NCBI GenBank assembly: GCA_965228775.1 | Contig: OZ245840.1 | Span: 2,108,001 to 2,172,000 of the forward strand | DNA length: 64,000 bases | Reading direction: 5' to 3' | DNA from: JANQMY01 sp965228775 | GTDB lineage: Bacteria; Pseudomonadota; Alphaproteobacteria; JANQMY01 | In this document: one piece after another, positions 9,385 to 19,300 of the stretch | Layout: each line of letters starts with the position of its first letter | How positions within the stretch are numbered: position 1 is the stretch's first letter | Notes under the pieces: model-generated | Databases searched by the model: none | Told to the model about the DNA's origin: nothing | The model's input: the letters and a program-made list of their open reading frames with translations, nothing else | Made by a program: the position numbers and the translations under genes

Positions 9385-10776
9385 CTAGTTCGCGTCCTTC
9401 GGAGGCTGAGCGGATCCAGTCGCTCCCGTTGAACCTTGAGCCGGCTGAACCGGTGCTGCTTGAGGTGGCGCTGGTTGAGGCGGCACTGGTTGAGGCGGCA
9501 CTGTTTGATTTGATGCTGGTGGGACCGGGTCTAGCTGGGGCGCATTTCGTGGCGGTACGCTCGGTGGAGCAACCTGCTGATTTTGGCCTTTGTTCTTATC
9601 TTTGTCTTCATTGTCGTCGTCATCGTGAAAAATAGAGGTGATGTCCCCTTTCAATATCAAGTCTACGATCTCCGCTAGGGAATCGAATGCATCGCTGTGA
9701 CTTTGTAGGTCATTCTGCCAATGCTGATACGCAGCATTGTCGCCGGGAAAATCGTCTTCCGTGACAGCGGCAAGCTGTGCATTCATGCCTTTCAAGTCAC
9801 CGAGGTGTTTCTTCAATTGCTGCAGCTCTTCGGCACCGGCCTTACTATCCATCGGCTGTTTTTTCGCCGGTTTCGATTTGTCTATCTCGCTGATGTCCTT
9901 CTTCAGCTCATCAAGCGCTCCGTGATACTTGTCAACATTGCCTTTGAGGGCCCTTCCTTCCGCCGAGTTATCATGAGCGAGGTCAGGCACTGTCAGCCGC
10001 TTGGTGACAGCCGACCAAACCCCTTTCAATTTCGGGCTTTCCTCCAGGAATTTGGGCGGCGCGTCCGGCGCCTTGACACCCGAACTTACAGAGCCGTCAT
10101 CGCTGTTGTTTGGAACATTCGGTGCATGAGGGGCTATGCTGGCGGGATCAGGCCCCCCGGCATCATGGTTGCCACCGTCTGAAACCAGCCCCACAACATC
10201 ATCTAAACCGTCGGCATACAGATTATTAGCGGCATTGTTACCGTTGTCACGCACGCCCCCCGCATCCACATCAGCAATGTCGTTTGCATCATCATTATCA
10301 AGCCCTTTAAGAAGAATATTTGGCCCGGGAACTATCGGTCCAGGTTCGTCTTCCACTAGATTTTCCCGGAAATCCGGATGATTAGGATCAAGCGACCCAG
10401 CGGGATCAATATGGGCGAGCATGGTCGTCAAGGATGCTGGCTGTATGTCATCGAGACTTGAGGTTGGGCCCCCGGTCTCCAGCTGGAGCTCATCAGACGC
10501 GAAAGGGTCCGTATCCGTCGCAAAGCTGACGGAGCTAAGTTTCTGCATGTGGTTCTCCACCGCCCCGGCATCCGGCAGCTTAGTCCCCGCGCCGTGAGAC
10601 TGAAAGAGGGTATTCGCCCCCTTTGCGTCAGGGCCTTGAGCTGAGTTTGAATGAACGGATTTGTTTTTCTGCGCACCGCTAGCCACACTCTGCTGATCGC
10701 CGAGCGGTTGCTGGTCATTCGCGTACGAACTGGCCGGTAGCGTACCGCCATTATTCAAGACCGGATCTTGGGGCAT
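9385..10776 (-). CDS. Unknown Pro/Gln/Asp-rich protein at the end of the effector-like operon
   Basis: 463 residues, start at ATG 10776 with AGGAG in front. The N-terminal ~230 residues are polar and disordered-looking (Asn, Asp, Gly, Ser). Residues ~235-370 are helical and charged (ELKKDISEIDKSK, ELQQLKKHLGDLKGMN), plausibly a coiled coil. The last ~70 residues are a Pro/Gln/Ala tract of VPPQP-type units. No signal peptide, membrane segment or known motif. It is the last of five consecutive minus-strand genes that begin with two chaperones; the gap to the preceding gene is 23 bases. A secreted effector or needle-complex accessory protein is possible, but nothing in the sequence proves it. 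Confidence 0.65.
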   Translation of the reverse strand: MPQDPVLNNGGTLPASSYANDQQPLGDQQSVASGAQKNKSVHSNSAQGPDAKGANTLFQSHGAGTKLPDAGAVENHMQKLSSVSFATDTDPFASDELQLETGGPTSSLDDIQPASLTTMLAHIDPAGSLDPNHPDFRENLVEDEPGPIVPGPNILLKGLDNDDANDIADVDAGGVRDNGNNAANNLYADGLDDVVGLVSDGGNHDAGGPDPASIAPHAPNVPNNSDDGSVSSGVKAPDAPPKFLEESPKLKGVWSAVTKRLTVPDLAHDNSAEGRALKGNVDKYHGALDELKKDISEIDKSKPAKKQPMDSKAGAEELQQLKKHLGDLKGMNAQLAAVTEDDFPGDNAAYQHWQNDLQSHSDAFDSLAEIVDLILKGDITSIFHDDDDNEDKDKNKGQNQQVAPPSVPPRNAPQLDPVPPASNQTVPPQPVPPQPAPPQAAPVQPAQGSTGATGSAQPPKDAN

Positions 10777-10799
10777 AACCTACTCTCCTAATGCTCATA

Positions 10800-12098
10800 T
10801 CAATCATCTGGGTCTCGGGGCTTATCCGGGAACATCACGACGAAGCCAGTGCTTCTGCCGGTCCAAGCTTCCTCTTGCATTGTTCGTTCTATGTAATTCG
10901 CAGGGCTGATTTTGGGCTGACAATTGTTCTTCGCATCGATGATGTAGCGTCTAGCATCGAGCAGTGTCCATTCACCGGTTTCGGCATTCTTGCGGAAGGC
11001 CACCCAATCTCTCCGTGTACGTCCCGTAAAGCGAGACGTTGTGTCGATTCCCACCAAGGCGAAATCGATACCGGCCTGGTTTTGTTTTTGCGACGCTTCT
11101 CTCAGCTCTTCTTCATATTTCGTATCAGGCAATTGCGGGCGATGAATTCCTTCCTTCGGCCATTGCTGCATTGCGATAGGCCGGCCTTCCCGTATCCTTA
11201 CTCTGTCCTTGACCCGATAGCTGTGCGGATCGACGCTATCGGGGGAAACAAAGCTACGCCAGTTCTTGAATTCGTTGACCGTGTGTCCTGTTGGCCCTCC
11301 GTGCACCGCTCTATGCGCGTGATAAAGGCTGAGCGACCGGTTATGCTGCTTGTCCTGAAAATATGTCCCGTCTTCTGCAGGCCCGTCTGGCGTGTCTTCG
11401 CGGGCAAACTCAGCGTTGTACCCTAACCCATGGCGCCAGTGGGCACGGGCGTTCATGTAAGTCCCGACGCCGGTGAGCCAGGCCAGAGCCGCCCAGAAAG
11501 TATGCTCGTGCATCCATATGAAATACTTATCCACCCAGTCCATGGGCTTGTACGGTTTGTCCGCAACTACGTGGTCTGATCGTAGACTAATGTCATCCGC
11601 TGATGTTTCAGATAATTCTGTCAGCCAAACGGTACCGGATAAAGAGAGGCCCGCAACATCGCCGGCGGCGCCTCCGGCACCTGCCTTCACTGACGCCTTG
11701 TTGCTTGACTTTTTGAAAGGGGCCGTCCCCACATCGTCTTGCCGTGCACCCGGTGCTGTCTGAAACTCTGTTGGTCGCGAGTTACTCAAATACTCTTCAG
11801 TAGCAGGAGCGTTTAATGTGTTTGTCGCATGGTTTTGAATTTCTGCGCGGGTATTGGAAAATGGAGCAACTGCTTGTGGGTTTTCGCCCCCATGACCGGC
11901 CCCGCCCGGCTCCGAAAACAAGTTGTTCGGTTCAAAGCCAACGATTCCATTCGGATGGTCATTGGCAGCAGATGTCGAACTTGCAGCCTCAATGTGCCGC
12001 GTGGACCGGCCCGCCCCCTGTGCGTCGCCCTTGCGTTGTGTGGGTAAGGGCGGCGCCGGTGGCGTGTGGTCCAGACTGGTTTTTGGTGTCTCAGGCAA
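10800..12098 (-). CDS. Protein with one Josephin-like (pseudo-deubiquitinase-like) domain
   Basis: 432 residues. The start is a TTG at 12098 with AGGGAAA upstream; no ATG lies near it in frame. Residues 1-165 are polar, Ser/Thr/Pro/Gly-rich. Residues ~185-222 form a Trp-rich segment (FIWMHEHTFWAALAWLTG) nearly identical to one in the 999-aa neighbour. Residues ~245-425 align with both repeat domains of that neighbour: YFQDKQ...SLYHAHRAV, DFALVGIDTTSR.TGRT, RDWVAFRK, WTLLDA, KISPANYI, TGFVVMFP. The order and spacing resemble the Josephin domain of ataxin-3 (FHEKQ.GSLCAQHCLN, HWFTVRK, WFNLN), but the positions of Cys14, His119 and Asn134 are here Ser257, Asp364 and Asp381. If the fold is right, it is a non-catalytic or altered ubiquitin-binding effector. 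The alignment is from memory. Confidence 0.7.
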   Translation of the reverse strand: MPETPKTSLDHTPPAPPLPTQRKGDAQGAGRSTRHIEAASSTSAANDHPNGIVGFEPNNLFSEPGGAGHGGENPQAVAPFSNTRAEIQNHATNTLNAPATEEYLSNSRPTEFQTAPGARQDDVGTAPFKKSSNKASVKAGAGGAAGDVAGLSLSGTVWLTELSETSADDISLRSDHVVADKPYKPMDWVDKYFIWMHEHTFWAALAWLTGVGTYMNARAHWRHGLGYNAEFAREDTPDGPAEDGTYFQDKQHNRSLSLYHAHRAVHGGPTGHTVNEFKNWRSFVSPDSVDPHSYRVKDRVRIREGRPIAMQQWPKEGIHRPQLPDTKYEEELREASQKQNQAGIDFALVGIDTTSRFTGRTRRDWVAFRKNAETGEWTLLDARRYIIDAKNNCQPKISPANYIERTMQEEAWTGRSTGFVVMFPDKPRDPDD

Positions 12099-12136
12099 AG
12101 CGGTTTCCCTGTATCAAAACGTTTTGCCGGAGACCA

Positions 12137-15136
12137 TCAATTCTGCAAACTGCGCAGATCATTCATTATGGTTTCGTATCTCCTTTGATCTTGGCCAACT
12201 GCGTCAAGCATGGACTTAACGCATCTCATTTTTTCACGAGAACTTTCATTAGTTCCGTCGTGAGAATCCTGTTTTTCTGCGTGAGATCTCACGAGATCTT
12301 CACGTTTGTTCCGCAATTGGCCAGCCAGTTCGACCAATTTGTTATAGCCTTCGGCCAATCGTCTGAAATCGCCGTCTAGGCTGATGATTTGTTGAGGGGG
12401 CCAGTTGTCCAACACATTTGATGCGTGGTCATTCATATTTCGCTCAGTCTCCTCCCGGCGGGTGACTAGATTGGCCAGCTCGTTATCGTCATCGAAAACA
12501 CGCCGAAACTCTTGTTTCTGCTTCGCAATGGACGTTTTGAGGGACGCATTAAGATCGACAATTTCACGTTTCATACTTTCAGGAGTCGGAGCTTCCTGCC
12601 GTATGATGGGATCGCCATTTGAAAACGACACATCATTATCTTCAGGTATTGTGTAAAGATCTTCCTCTACAGCATCGTAAGGAAATACGATGGCGAAGCC
12701 GGTGGTGTCGTCAACCGAATTGTTCTCCGTGAACCTATTCGCGATGTAGTGTGTGGGGCTTACATTGGTCAGAGAGTTACCGTTCGGGTCTGAAGCAGAT
12801 TGGCTGCCATCAAGCAATTTCCACTGCCAGTCTTCCGTATTATCGTCTCTGCCGAAAGCGACCCACTCTCTCTTTGTCTCTCCGGTCTCATGAGACGTCG
12901 TATCAATGCCCACGAGCGCGAAATCTGCACCCTCGAAATTTGGCTCCTCATCGATCCGATTGAGTAACTGTTCGTAGTTCAGGGATTTGCGCTCCGATTC
13001 TTCAATCGGATTTTTTGGCCAACCATACCCAACAATATTTCTATCGACCATTGCATAATGTAGCATTTGCGCTACGTCACTTGCTGTCGGTTCGCCATCC
13101 TTAGAGATGGCATAATCCGTGCGCAGTAAATTGAAGGCTCTTTCCGAGAAGGCTTCTAGCGAATGGCTGGCTTCTTCGCTTAATACGGTGTTGATCGCGT
13201 AGCGCAAGCTTTCCGGCCAGTGGTACTGCTTTTCCTGTTCTCTTTCATCTTCTATGAGTGAAACGGCCTGCCCATCGCTGACATATTCTCCGTTGCCGTG
13301 CTCGGATGTATCATCGTTTGGCGATAGGCCGTCCTGACGTGTGATAGCGTCGCTACCAGAAGCGGATCCATTGCTTTCTATCGGCGCACCTTGCCGGGGA
13401 ACCTTAGCGATCGTTCCCAAGTCAAGCAGATTTTCGAAGAGACGATTTTCTGAATCAGCCGCTTCATCGTTCTTTGATTGAGCTGTGGCACTGACATCCT
13501 GGGCATCCTCAGCATAGTGAGTTGTCTCCGGGTACATAACTGTAAATCCGGTGATGTTGCTGAACCTATGCTTTTCCGCGAGTCTGTCTTCTATGTAGTC
13601 TGTTGGGCTTATTTTGAGCTGAAATTGTTTCTTCGAATCGAAAATGAAACTGCTTGCATCAAGCAGTGTCCATTGCTCGCCCTCCGGTTTGCTTAGGTCT
13701 TTGCGAAAAGCGACCCAATCTCTGTTGGTACGTCCGGTGACACGGGACGTCTTGTCGATGCCCACCAAAGCGAAATCGGCATCACTGAGTTTTAGATCCT
13801 CTTCAGCATCACTGAGTATGCTTCCACCCCGGCCGTTTGCCGCTTCATCGGAAAATTCACTTTTTTCTGGCTGCCATACGTACTTTTCAATTTTTCCGCG
13901 GCCCAAATCGGTTTCCAATTTCTCTCTGACGTTTTCGCTTCCCGTCTCAATAGAGACTCCGTCGACATTTGCTTTGCGCCAACTGTCCAAGTTGTCTTTA
14001 GTATATTGGTGCCGCACGCCAAATACTGCGTTGAGCGCATGGCGCAGACTTTGCGACCGGTCATGTTGTTTTTCCTGGAAAAATTGCCCATTTTCCGCCG
14101 GTCCACGTGTCTCCGGGGCACCGGTGATTGGCGTGTTTTTGCTCGCAAAATATGGATCAAATTTTCTCCCGTGATACCAGTGGGCCAAGCCATTCATGAT
14201 AGTACCGACACCGGAAATCCAGGCGAGCGTTGCCCAGAATGTATGCTCGTGCATCCATATAAAATGCTTTTCCAACCAATCCAGAGACCTGTAATGCTTT
14301 TCCCGGGCTTCCGACGGTTGCAGATCAATATCGCTGGCCGTACTTTCAGTCGAATCGACCAATGAGACGATGCCGGAAAACGCATCCTCTACCAGATGGG
14401 TACCACCCTTGATAACCCGGAACTTCGTCGCTTGCGCCAGATCGTCTACCGCCTTACCGGTGTGTACATTCATCGGTTGGCCCTTTTCATTGTAAACGGC
14501 GCGCGTATCTGGGTCGTATTTGAACTTGCCGAAATCTGTTAGCAAGAACCCGTTTTCATAAAGAAACTCCATGAATGAATCGACCGAGACGTGAGATTTC
14601 CGGGTTTCCGACGCCCTCTGATTATCGATTTCGGTATGCGTTCCAGAATCATCAAATGACCGCTTGCCCCAATAGTTTTGAGGTGTTTTGACATCTATAT
14701 CCCAATCCTCAACCTCATTGCTGGTGACGCTGACCCTTGGGTCGCCATTCAATGGCGAAAACGCTTGTAACGTTGTATCCCCGTCTTTTCGATTAACCGC
14801 ACTGGGCGTGTCCGCCTCAATCGTCTCTAATACGCTGCCGCGCGTCTTCTGACCGCCAGGGCGCGCCACAGAATCCAACTTGGTGTTACTGAACTGTTCC
14901 TCTACGGAATGACTGCCGTTGTCATGGTCGGCTATTCCACCCTTAGACTCCGGCCGAAACGTGGATAAACCCGTGTGTTTACCGTGTGCATCGTATCCCG
15001 TATCAATGCTCTCTAACTTGAGCTTTTTGCCGGCTTTCTTCATTCCATTGTCTTTGGCAACAGGGACAGGTTTTTGTGCCACATTAGTGCCTGGTGTAGA
15101 GATTGGCTTTGAAGCCGCATCATTCGGTCCGGTCAT
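12137..15136 (-). CDS. Large protein with two Josephin-like (pseudo-deubiquitinase-like) domains and a coiled-coil tail
   Basis: 999 residues, ATG 15136 preceded by GGAGAG. Residues 1-170 are polar and disordered-looking. Residues ~180-330 contain a basic/aromatic region ending in the Trp-rich FIWMHEHTFWATLAWISG segment shared with the 432-aa neighbour. Domain 1 (~350-537) has FFQEKQ, SLRHALN, DFALVGID, RDWVAFRK, WTLLDA, ISPTDYI, GFTVMYP. Domain 2 (~633-820) has QEKQ, SLRYAIN, DFALVGID, REWVAFGR, WKLLDG, VSPTHYI, GFAIVFP. Residues ~850-999 form a charged coiled coil. Proposed equivalents of the Josephin catalytic Cys, His and Asn are Ser363/Asp473/Asp493 and Ser643/Glu757/Asp776, while the oxyanion Gln (357, 637) is kept. 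It lies directly behind two chaperone-like genes, as secreted effectors often do. Confidence 0.74.
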   Translation of the reverse strand: MTGPNDAASKPISTPGTNVAQKPVPVAKDNGMKKAGKKLKLESIDTGYDAHGKHTGLSTFRPESKGGIADHDNGSHSVEEQFSNTKLDSVARPGGQKTRGSVLETIEADTPSAVNRKDGDTTLQAFSPLNGDPRVSVTSNEVEDWDIDVKTPQNYWGKRSFDDSGTHTEIDNQRASETRKSHVSVDSFMEFLYENGFLLTDFGKFKYDPDTRAVYNEKGQPMNVHTGKAVDDLAQATKFRVIKGGTHLVEDAFSGIVSLVDSTESTASDIDLQPSEAREKHYRSLDWLEKHFIWMHEHTFWATLAWISGVGTIMNGLAHWYHGRKFDPYFASKNTPITGAPETRGPAENGQFFQEKQHDRSQSLRHALNAVFGVRHQYTKDNLDSWRKANVDGVSIETGSENVREKLETDLGRGKIEKYVWQPEKSEFSDEAANGRGGSILSDAEEDLKLSDADFALVGIDKTSRVTGRTNRDWVAFRKDLSKPEGEQWTLLDASSFIFDSKKQFQLKISPTDYIEDRLAEKHRFSNITGFTVMYPETTHYAEDAQDVSATAQSKNDEAADSENRLFENLLDLGTIAKVPRQGAPIESNGSASGSDAITRQDGLSPNDDTSEHGNGEYVSDGQAVSLIEDEREQEKQYHWPESLRYAINTVLSEEASHSLEAFSERAFNLLRTDYAISKDGEPTASDVAQMLHYAMVDRNIVGYGWPKNPIEESERKSLNYEQLLNRIDEEPNFEGADFALVGIDTTSHETGETKREWVAFGRDDNTEDWQWKLLDGSQSASDPNGNSLTNVSPTHYIANRFTENNSVDDTTGFAIVFPYDAVEEDLYTIPEDNDVSFSNGDPIIRQEAPTPESMKREIVDLNASLKTSIAKQKQEFRRVFDDDNELANLVTRREETERNMNDHASNVLDNWPPQQIISLDGDFRRLAEGYNKLVELAGQLRNKREDLVRSHAEKQDSHDGTNESSREKMRCVKSMLDAVGQDQRRYETIMNDLRSLQN

Positions 15137-15198
15137 CTGAAACTCTCCTTCACAAGCCGTATTCGCACACGGCGCTTAGCTGTTCTTTCCGTTGACTG

Positions 15199-15639
15199 CT
15201 AATTTAATCTTTGTACGAAGTTACGATGTTCGAGGTTGTTCGCATGGGCGGCCGCCGCTTCTAGCAACGACTCGACGATTGCCCCCAAACTGCGCTCGTC
15301 GATATTTTCCGCCTGAAGCACTGTGTAGGTGACCGCCGTGGACGTATCGGGAATGAGGCCAATGCGCTCACCGCGCAGAAACCAAGGCTGCAGGCCGGCG
15401 CTCAGCAGCCATGTGAGCGCTTCGCGATCGTCCGGATCTACATCGGCGATTTCGCACCCGATCCACAATGCCGGGGGGCTGTCCTCGATCAAACAGAAAG
15501 AAACCATCCTGCCATCGATCCGTAGATCGAGCCGGTCTCCACCGCCAAAATCCGGGTTCTCGAGACCAGCCCCGCTGCAGTAAGCGGTAATGACGTGTCT
15601 TGCTTGCGTCAGGGTCTCATTTGCGGTTTCGTCGAACAT
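15199..15639 (-). CDS. Probable class I type III secretion chaperone, second of an adjacent pair
   Basis: 146 residues, acidic. Typical CesT-like layout: N-terminal helix, strands LDLRIDGRMVSFCLIED and ALWIGCEIADV, a helix with LTWLLSAGLQPWF, strands RIGLIPDTSTAVTYTVL, and a C-terminal helix (LGAIVESLLEAAAAHANNL). It lies 45 bases after the other chaperone of the pair and 62 bases before the 999-aa protein, so the two may form a heterodimer or serve the two Josephin-like proteins. Class call is by size, charge and secondary-structure pattern only. Confidence 0.62.
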   Translation of the reverse strand: MFDETANETLTQARHVITAYCSGAGLENPDFGGGDRLDLRIDGRMVSFCLIEDSPPALWIGCEIADVDPDDREALTWLLSAGLQPWFLRGERIGLIPDTSTAVTYTVLQAENIDERSLGAIVESLLEAAAAHANNLEHRNFVQRLN

Positions 15640-15684
15640 CGTTTTACCCGTAATTTTGGTTGTCTCAAAAGTGGAATTTGCGCC

Positions 15685-16158
15685 TTAAGCAAGCTGCCGC
15701 GCGGTAGGCTCACCCGGCGCTAGAATGTCGATCACATTCGCCGCGCAGGACGTTTCGCCCGCCAAAACGACGGCTTTGACAATCCATCGCTCGAGGGAAG
15801 ACGGATCGTTTGGGTCCACCGGCAAAATGGTGGTGAGGTGCGCCCGCGTATCATTGTCGGGAACGATGATGGCGCAGGGCCGTTTCCAGTCCATATTGGT
15901 TTCGAGAAGCTCGCGCAGGCGCGGCATTTCAATATGGTCGGGGTCAGCAACCGGCGCCGAAAGCACCAGCAAGCCTAATGGCTCCAGGAATAAGAGTGTC
16001 GCCTCGCCGTCCTCGTAATAGGAAAACGCAACGCTGCTATTGTCATCGAGTTGCAACGACGCACCGATTTGTTCCGACAAATGCGCGAGCATCGCCTCTA
16101 CATGGTTGCGTTTCAAAACAGGACGAATCCCGGAGGACTTCTCAGGGGTATTGGACAT
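15685..16158 (-). CDS. Probable class I type III secretion chaperone, first of an adjacent pair
   Basis: 157 residues from ATG 16158; an in-frame TTG two codons earlier (16164) sits at better spacing from GGAG and may be the true start. CesT-like pattern: helix MLAHLSEQIGASLQLDD, strands VAFSYYEDGEATLLFLE and LLVLSAPV, helix LRELLETNMDW, strands CAIIVPDN and THLTTI-like, long C-terminal helix LERWIVKAVVLAG. It opens the five-gene minus-strand operon 16158-9385. The motif ATGAGACTGTGG lies about 100 bases upstream. Confidence 0.62.
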   Translation of the reverse strand: MSNTPEKSSGIRPVLKRNHVEAMLAHLSEQIGASLQLDDNSSVAFSYYEDGEATLLFLEPLGLLVLSAPVADPDHIEMPRLRELLETNMDWKRPCAIIVPDNDTRAHLTTILPVDPNDPSSLERWIVKAVVLAGETSCAANVIDILAPGEPTARQLA

Positions 16159-16258
16159 GGACAATCTATCTCCGTCACGCCATCGGCATCAGCGGTGGTT
16201 CAAAAATCAGTATTCAAAGGATTGCAGGAAGATCTGAACTTTGATGAAAAATAGGTAT

Positions 16259-16272
16259 CCCCACAGTCTCAT
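16259..16272 (-). promoter_or_regulatory. TGAGACTGTGG-type upstream motif (chaperone-pair operon)
   Basis: Reads ATGAGACTGTGGGG on the minus strand, about 103 bases before ATG 16158. Similar sequences precede the 21469, 26799 and 28905 genes. It may be an activator or promoter element; function is inferred only from recurrence. Confidence 0.35.
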
Positions 16273-16344
16273 CCGTTTCCGGATGAAACCAAGGCGTGCG
16301 GCATCAGTATGGGTATTTTTCTCAATATCTGAGTTGATGACCGG

Positions 16345-19300
16345 TCAACCAAAGCCCTCATACATTTCCAGCTCAGTCAGAAGCCACTTAAGGTCTGACT
16401 TTTTCTGGAGCCCAACGAGGCGGTCGGGTTCCGTCGAATAGACTCGCCATTGAAGCTCTTCAAGCTGTCGACGCCGATCCGATTCCCGGCCGGTGGAATG
16501 ACCGTGGATATCAACCTGCTGTAGTTCGATTGCACCGTTGAACGGATTATGGACCAGTGCGATGTATCTAGCGAACTCCGAAAATCTGCTGTCTTCCGGA
16601 TAGTTCAAATCGGCAACCATGACATAAGGTGGAGCGGTTTCCATGTGGGACAGCAAATTCACGGAAAGACTATCTTCAAGATCCGAATTAAGACGGTCTT
16701 GATCCAAAAGAGATCCGACAAAATCAGCCAGCTCCGCCGGTGTTTGCTCTCTATTTACACCATTCAACAGCTTGTCCTTGAACGGATCGCTTTCGCTCAC
16801 GTGAAGCGCGGGCAGCGCCACCGCCGAAAGCAGCGCTTTCTGATCTCCCACGGACAATTTTGCGTCAGTCATGCGCGCGCCCATATTTTGCAGTTCTTGC
16901 CTCAGCCACATAGAGGTTTGAGCCCGGTCTTCCCGCAAATGGGACGCCACATGGGCACGAAGCGCCGCCGGTGTTTGCGGCTCTGTTATGCCATTCAGCA
17001 GCTTATCCCTTAGGGGAGCAACTACGTTGACCTGCAGTGACGGCAGCACCTTGGTGAGCAATGCCCTTTGTTCCTCTACAGACATTTTTCCGGCTGCAAA
17101 GCGGGCGCCCGGTCCTTGGAGCGCTTGGGTCAACCACAAAGACGCTTGTGCCCGCTTATCCAAGGCGTCACGGAAAGCAACAGACATGTTTTTAGACGCA
17201 GTATGCGCGCTCGGTTCTTGGAAAGGCAGCGCCAATCGCAAAAATGCCTGGACCTGCTCTTCTAATATCCCCCGGTTTGGTCCCGATAAGGCGTTTTGTT
17301 TCACCACTTGGTATGCGCGGTCGGTGAGCTGCTGAACCGTTTCTTCTTTGAATTCGAACTCCCCCAGGTCTTCCAAACTCATGCCGCAATCGTTGAGCGC
17401 TTTGGAAACAAGCGTCCGGCCAAGTGCCGGCGAAATTAGCGTTGCCGCGGCTTCATTCTTGTCTACCTTCCAGACATCCGACAATTTTCCGGCATTCTCA
17501 CCGGCGCCTGCCGCAAAAGGTGTCATATTGAACGCGTGGCGGTCCGCTCCCACGGGTATCAGATGATTCGTATGACCGCTTCTTTCAAAGTCAGCATAAG
17601 TATCAGCGTCTTGAATGAAAGCAACAGCAAGGTCACTGGCGAAATCGAGGGTATACGAATGAATATCGGATACGCTGATTTCGGTGTCTTCACTTACAGT
17701 GGGTGGCCCCATTCGGATATGATGCTTTGCACCAATATAGTTCTGCAATAGCCCGCCAGTGTTACCGCCTTCCTTTCGTGCCCATGGAGGAGGCGTGGAT
17801 CGCCCATAATCAGCCTGGACGATGTTATCCGCGATCTTTTCATAGTCTGGGTGCATTACATGTTGGGCGGTGGGCTCGACCGCTTTGCTCATCACATAAT
17901 CTCGAAACTTCTGGGGCAAGTGCCCATAGTCCTGCTCAAGCACTTCGCGGGCGGCATCCATAAAAACGCTGGCCGCTAGTTCCTGAAAGGCACGCGGGGT
18001 GTCAAGGCGGCGCCATTCCGCCCGGCTTCGTCCGTTGGCAGCATCGTAAAGCGCAAAACCCGGCGATTCCCGACCTTGATCGCCCTTGTCCGCCTCAAAA
18101 ACGGTTTGAAGACGCACGCCTATTTTGTCTTCATATCGGACCTGGATGGCCCTGTTCATTTCACAAAAGAAAACCGTTTCTGGTGACAATTCCCTGCCCG
18201 GATCGTGCACCTGCCGATCGACTTTCGTAATAAAACGGCGATAGTCGATGTGCGGCGGCTTCCAACTAGGTTCGACACCCTTGACCCGGTTTGCAAACGG
18301 CACCCCTGTTTTCCAGGCAAGCAACTGCCGTTCGAAAAAAGCTCTCATCGAACTGTCTTTAAGGGGAGGAATTTCGCGCCACCCTTCCGACGGGTTCTCC
18401 ATTGATGGATAATCCATAAGGGCGGCCCGCGCCATGTTGCGGAGTATCCCCGAAGAGGAATCGGTTTCAGCGAATTGGGCAACCGTGTACTCCCACGAAC
18501 GCAAAAGCCGGTTGTCGAATGCCGCCTCAAATGCATCACAGCCAAGTTTTAGTCTTGCGCGCGCCGCATTCCGATCATCTGTTTTGAATTCGTGCCCGGA
18601 CAAAAGCTCTTCCAGCTTCTCTTCGTAACGTTTCACTTCGTCTTCATCGTCACCGCGTCTTTGCGCATTCGCGAGTTCGGTTTGATAAACCTTGATTTCT
18701 TCGTCGGCGATCAGTCCGTCTAGTGTAATCTCATCGTGCGAAGCTCGTTCTCTTAGATACTTGACCACATCTTTCAAACCCGATGCACGTTCCTGTGAAC
18801 TCGGCGCTTTATAAGGTTTGCTTTCCAGAAGCGCGTCCGGTCTCTCCTCCAACATACCGATTTCCCGCTCCAGCTCACGGACTTGTCCACGAGCCGTTTC
18901 ACTGGCCAAACGGTTTTGCAGGCTAATTGCAACGACTTTCAGAACGACCCTGGCATTGACCGGTTGTGAGGAAAATCTAACCAACGCATTCTCGATAACA
19001 TTCTCATAGTCTTCAGCCGGTATCCCCATCGCATTGAGCGCTGCTCTTATGCTCGGGACAGTATGGAGCGGAACCGGAATTTGAAGCTGCCTCTCGCCAA
19101 CACCCGTTACCCTGCCTTCCCCGTCTAGCCAAAGGTGTGCTTCGAGTTCATTGCTTGGCGGGGTCCGGTTCATGAGCACCGTATGGCTTTCGCCGTTCAC
19201 CGTAACCGTCAATGCGCCGGTTTCGATCAACTCTTTTACTTCCCGGAGCGCGCGTTCCGGATCACCATTCTGCACTTGGATCACCGCGGCCGTAGCAAAG

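Noticed and set aside
9455..9515. GAGGCGGCACT-like short repeats
   Set aside because: They encode the Pro/Gln tail of the 463-aa protein; simple coding low complexity.
9385..10800. Plus-strand open frames across the Pro/Gln-rich gene
   Set aside because: They are antisense frames of a repetitive coding sequence. The minus frame has a good ribosome site and coding composition; the plus frames do not.
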